A DNA stretch of 64,000 nucleotides from Nocardia rhamnosiphila NBRC 108938 (GTDB lineage Bacteria > Actinomycetota > Actinomycetes > Mycobacteriales > Mycobacteriaceae): assembly GCF_000720425.1 (NCBI RefSeq), contig NZ_JOAJ01000003.1, positions 558,001 through 622,000 on the forward strand. Direction: 5' to 3'. The position numbers were made by a program, and so were the translations under genes. Positions 63,666 to 64,000 of the stretch are shown here, one piece after another; position 1 is the stretch's first letter; every line of letters begins with the position of its first letter. Below the pieces are notes generated by a model. The model ran no database searches and was not told the origin of the DNA. It saw nothing but the letters and a program-made list of their open reading frames with translations.

Positions 63666-64000
63666 ATGAGACAGCATAGCGGTATCGGCGTCCTGGACAA
63701 AGCGGTGGCAGTGTTGTATGCGGTCGCCGAGCGGCCCTGCGGTCTCAACGAGCTGTGCGAGCGCACCGGCCTGCCCCGCGCGACCGCGCACCGGCTCGCG
63801 GTCGGCCTGGAAACCCACCGGCTGCTCGCCCGGGACGGAAACGGCTCCTGGCGCCCCGGCCCCGCCCTCGCCGAACTCGCCGCCGGCGCCGCCGACCCAC
63901 TGCTCGAGGCCGCGGGCTCGATCCTGCCCCGGCTGCGGGAGATCACCGGCGAAAGTGTGCAGTTGTACTGCCGGGAGGGCAACGAACGGGTCTGCGTCGC
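63666..64000 (+). CDS. IclR-family regulator, 3' cut by the window (LtbR-like)
   Basis: The first 111 residues of a regulator: MRQHSGIGVLDKAVAVLYAV, the winged helix region LNELCERTGLPRATAHRLAV and the ligand-domain start ILPRLREITGESVQLYCREG. The divergent place beside leuCD matches LtbR of corynebacteria (leucine and tryptophan control) and the mycobacterial Rv2989. The rest lies beyond base 64000. Confidence 0.88.
   Translation, partial: MRQHSGIGVLDKAVAVLYAVAERPCGLNELCERTGLPRATAHRLAVGLETHRLLARDGNGSWRPGPALAELAAGAADPLLEAAGSILPRLREITGESVQLYCREGNERVCV

Overview
The window is a 64 kb piece of a high-GC actinobacterial chromosome, most likely Nocardia or a close relative in the Mycobacteriales. 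As I remember the M. tuberculosis map, the housekeeping order follows Rv2904c to Rv2989: rplS, trmD-rimM-khpA-rpsP, ffh, glnD-glnB-amtB, ftsY, smc, acyP, osmC, mutM-rnc-rpmF-DUF177-sepIVA, coaD-rsmD-pyc, recG, DAK2 protein, rpmB, ung, thiL, ddl, gpsA, fbiD, ppk, mutT1, hupB, leuD-leuC and an IclR regulator. The lysine-rich tail on HU, SepIVA, FbiD and the Nudix/phosphatase fusion MutT1 all fit this group. No tRNA, rRNA, transposase, prophage or CRISPR array was found.

Layout. 0-9 kb: translation genes on the minus strand, interrupted by a membrane protein, the RNA-binding factor Tex, and a divergent acyl-CoA ligase / RamA-like regulator pair. 9-11.5 kb: a membrane-anchored VWA protein, then a 0.57 kb repeat-rich gap (19 perfect copies of a hexamer and a long hairpin repeat). 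11.5-18 kb: ffh and the nitrogen block amtB-glnB-glnD, with a four-half-site GlnR-type operator upstream. 18-21 kb: an accessory insert, a flavoprotein divergent from a LuxR regulator with a perfect palindrome between them. 21-36 kb: ftsY, smc, acyP, osmC, a two-domain solute-binding-like membrane protein, a PHP phosphoesterase, mutM-rnc-rpmF-DUF177, a second copy of the hairpin repeat, and sepIVA. 36-44 kb: gtrA-like, coaD, rsmD, pyc, and metE behind a cobalamin riboswitch. 44-57 kb: recG, DAK2 protein, rpmB, small enzymes, ung, thiL, ddl, gpsA. 56-64 kb: fbiD (F420 synthesis), ppk-mutT1, hupB, leuD-leuC and the start of an IclR regulator cut by the window end.

How the genes work together. 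Most encode growth functions: ribosome assembly (L19, S16, L28, L32, RimM, TrmD, KhpA), protein targeting (Ffh, FtsY), chromosome and septum biology (SMC, HU, SepIVA), DNA repair (MutM, Ung, RecG), ammonium sensing (AmtB, GlnB, GlnD), and central or cofactor metabolism (Pyc, CoaD, ThiL, FbiD, MetE, LeuCD). The regulatory DNA is informative: rplS and rpsP share a near-identical 35-bp promoter module, metE carries a B12 riboswitch, amtB has a GlnR-type box, both LuxR-type genes sit next to G/C-run inverted repeats, and the IclR gene appears to be leaderless.

The least explained signals are the two-copy long hairpin repeat with a retained 5-nt bulge, the pure hexamer array, and the solute-binding-domain membrane protein. 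Most long plus-strand reading frames opposite smc, pyc, ffh and ppk are GC-bias shadows.
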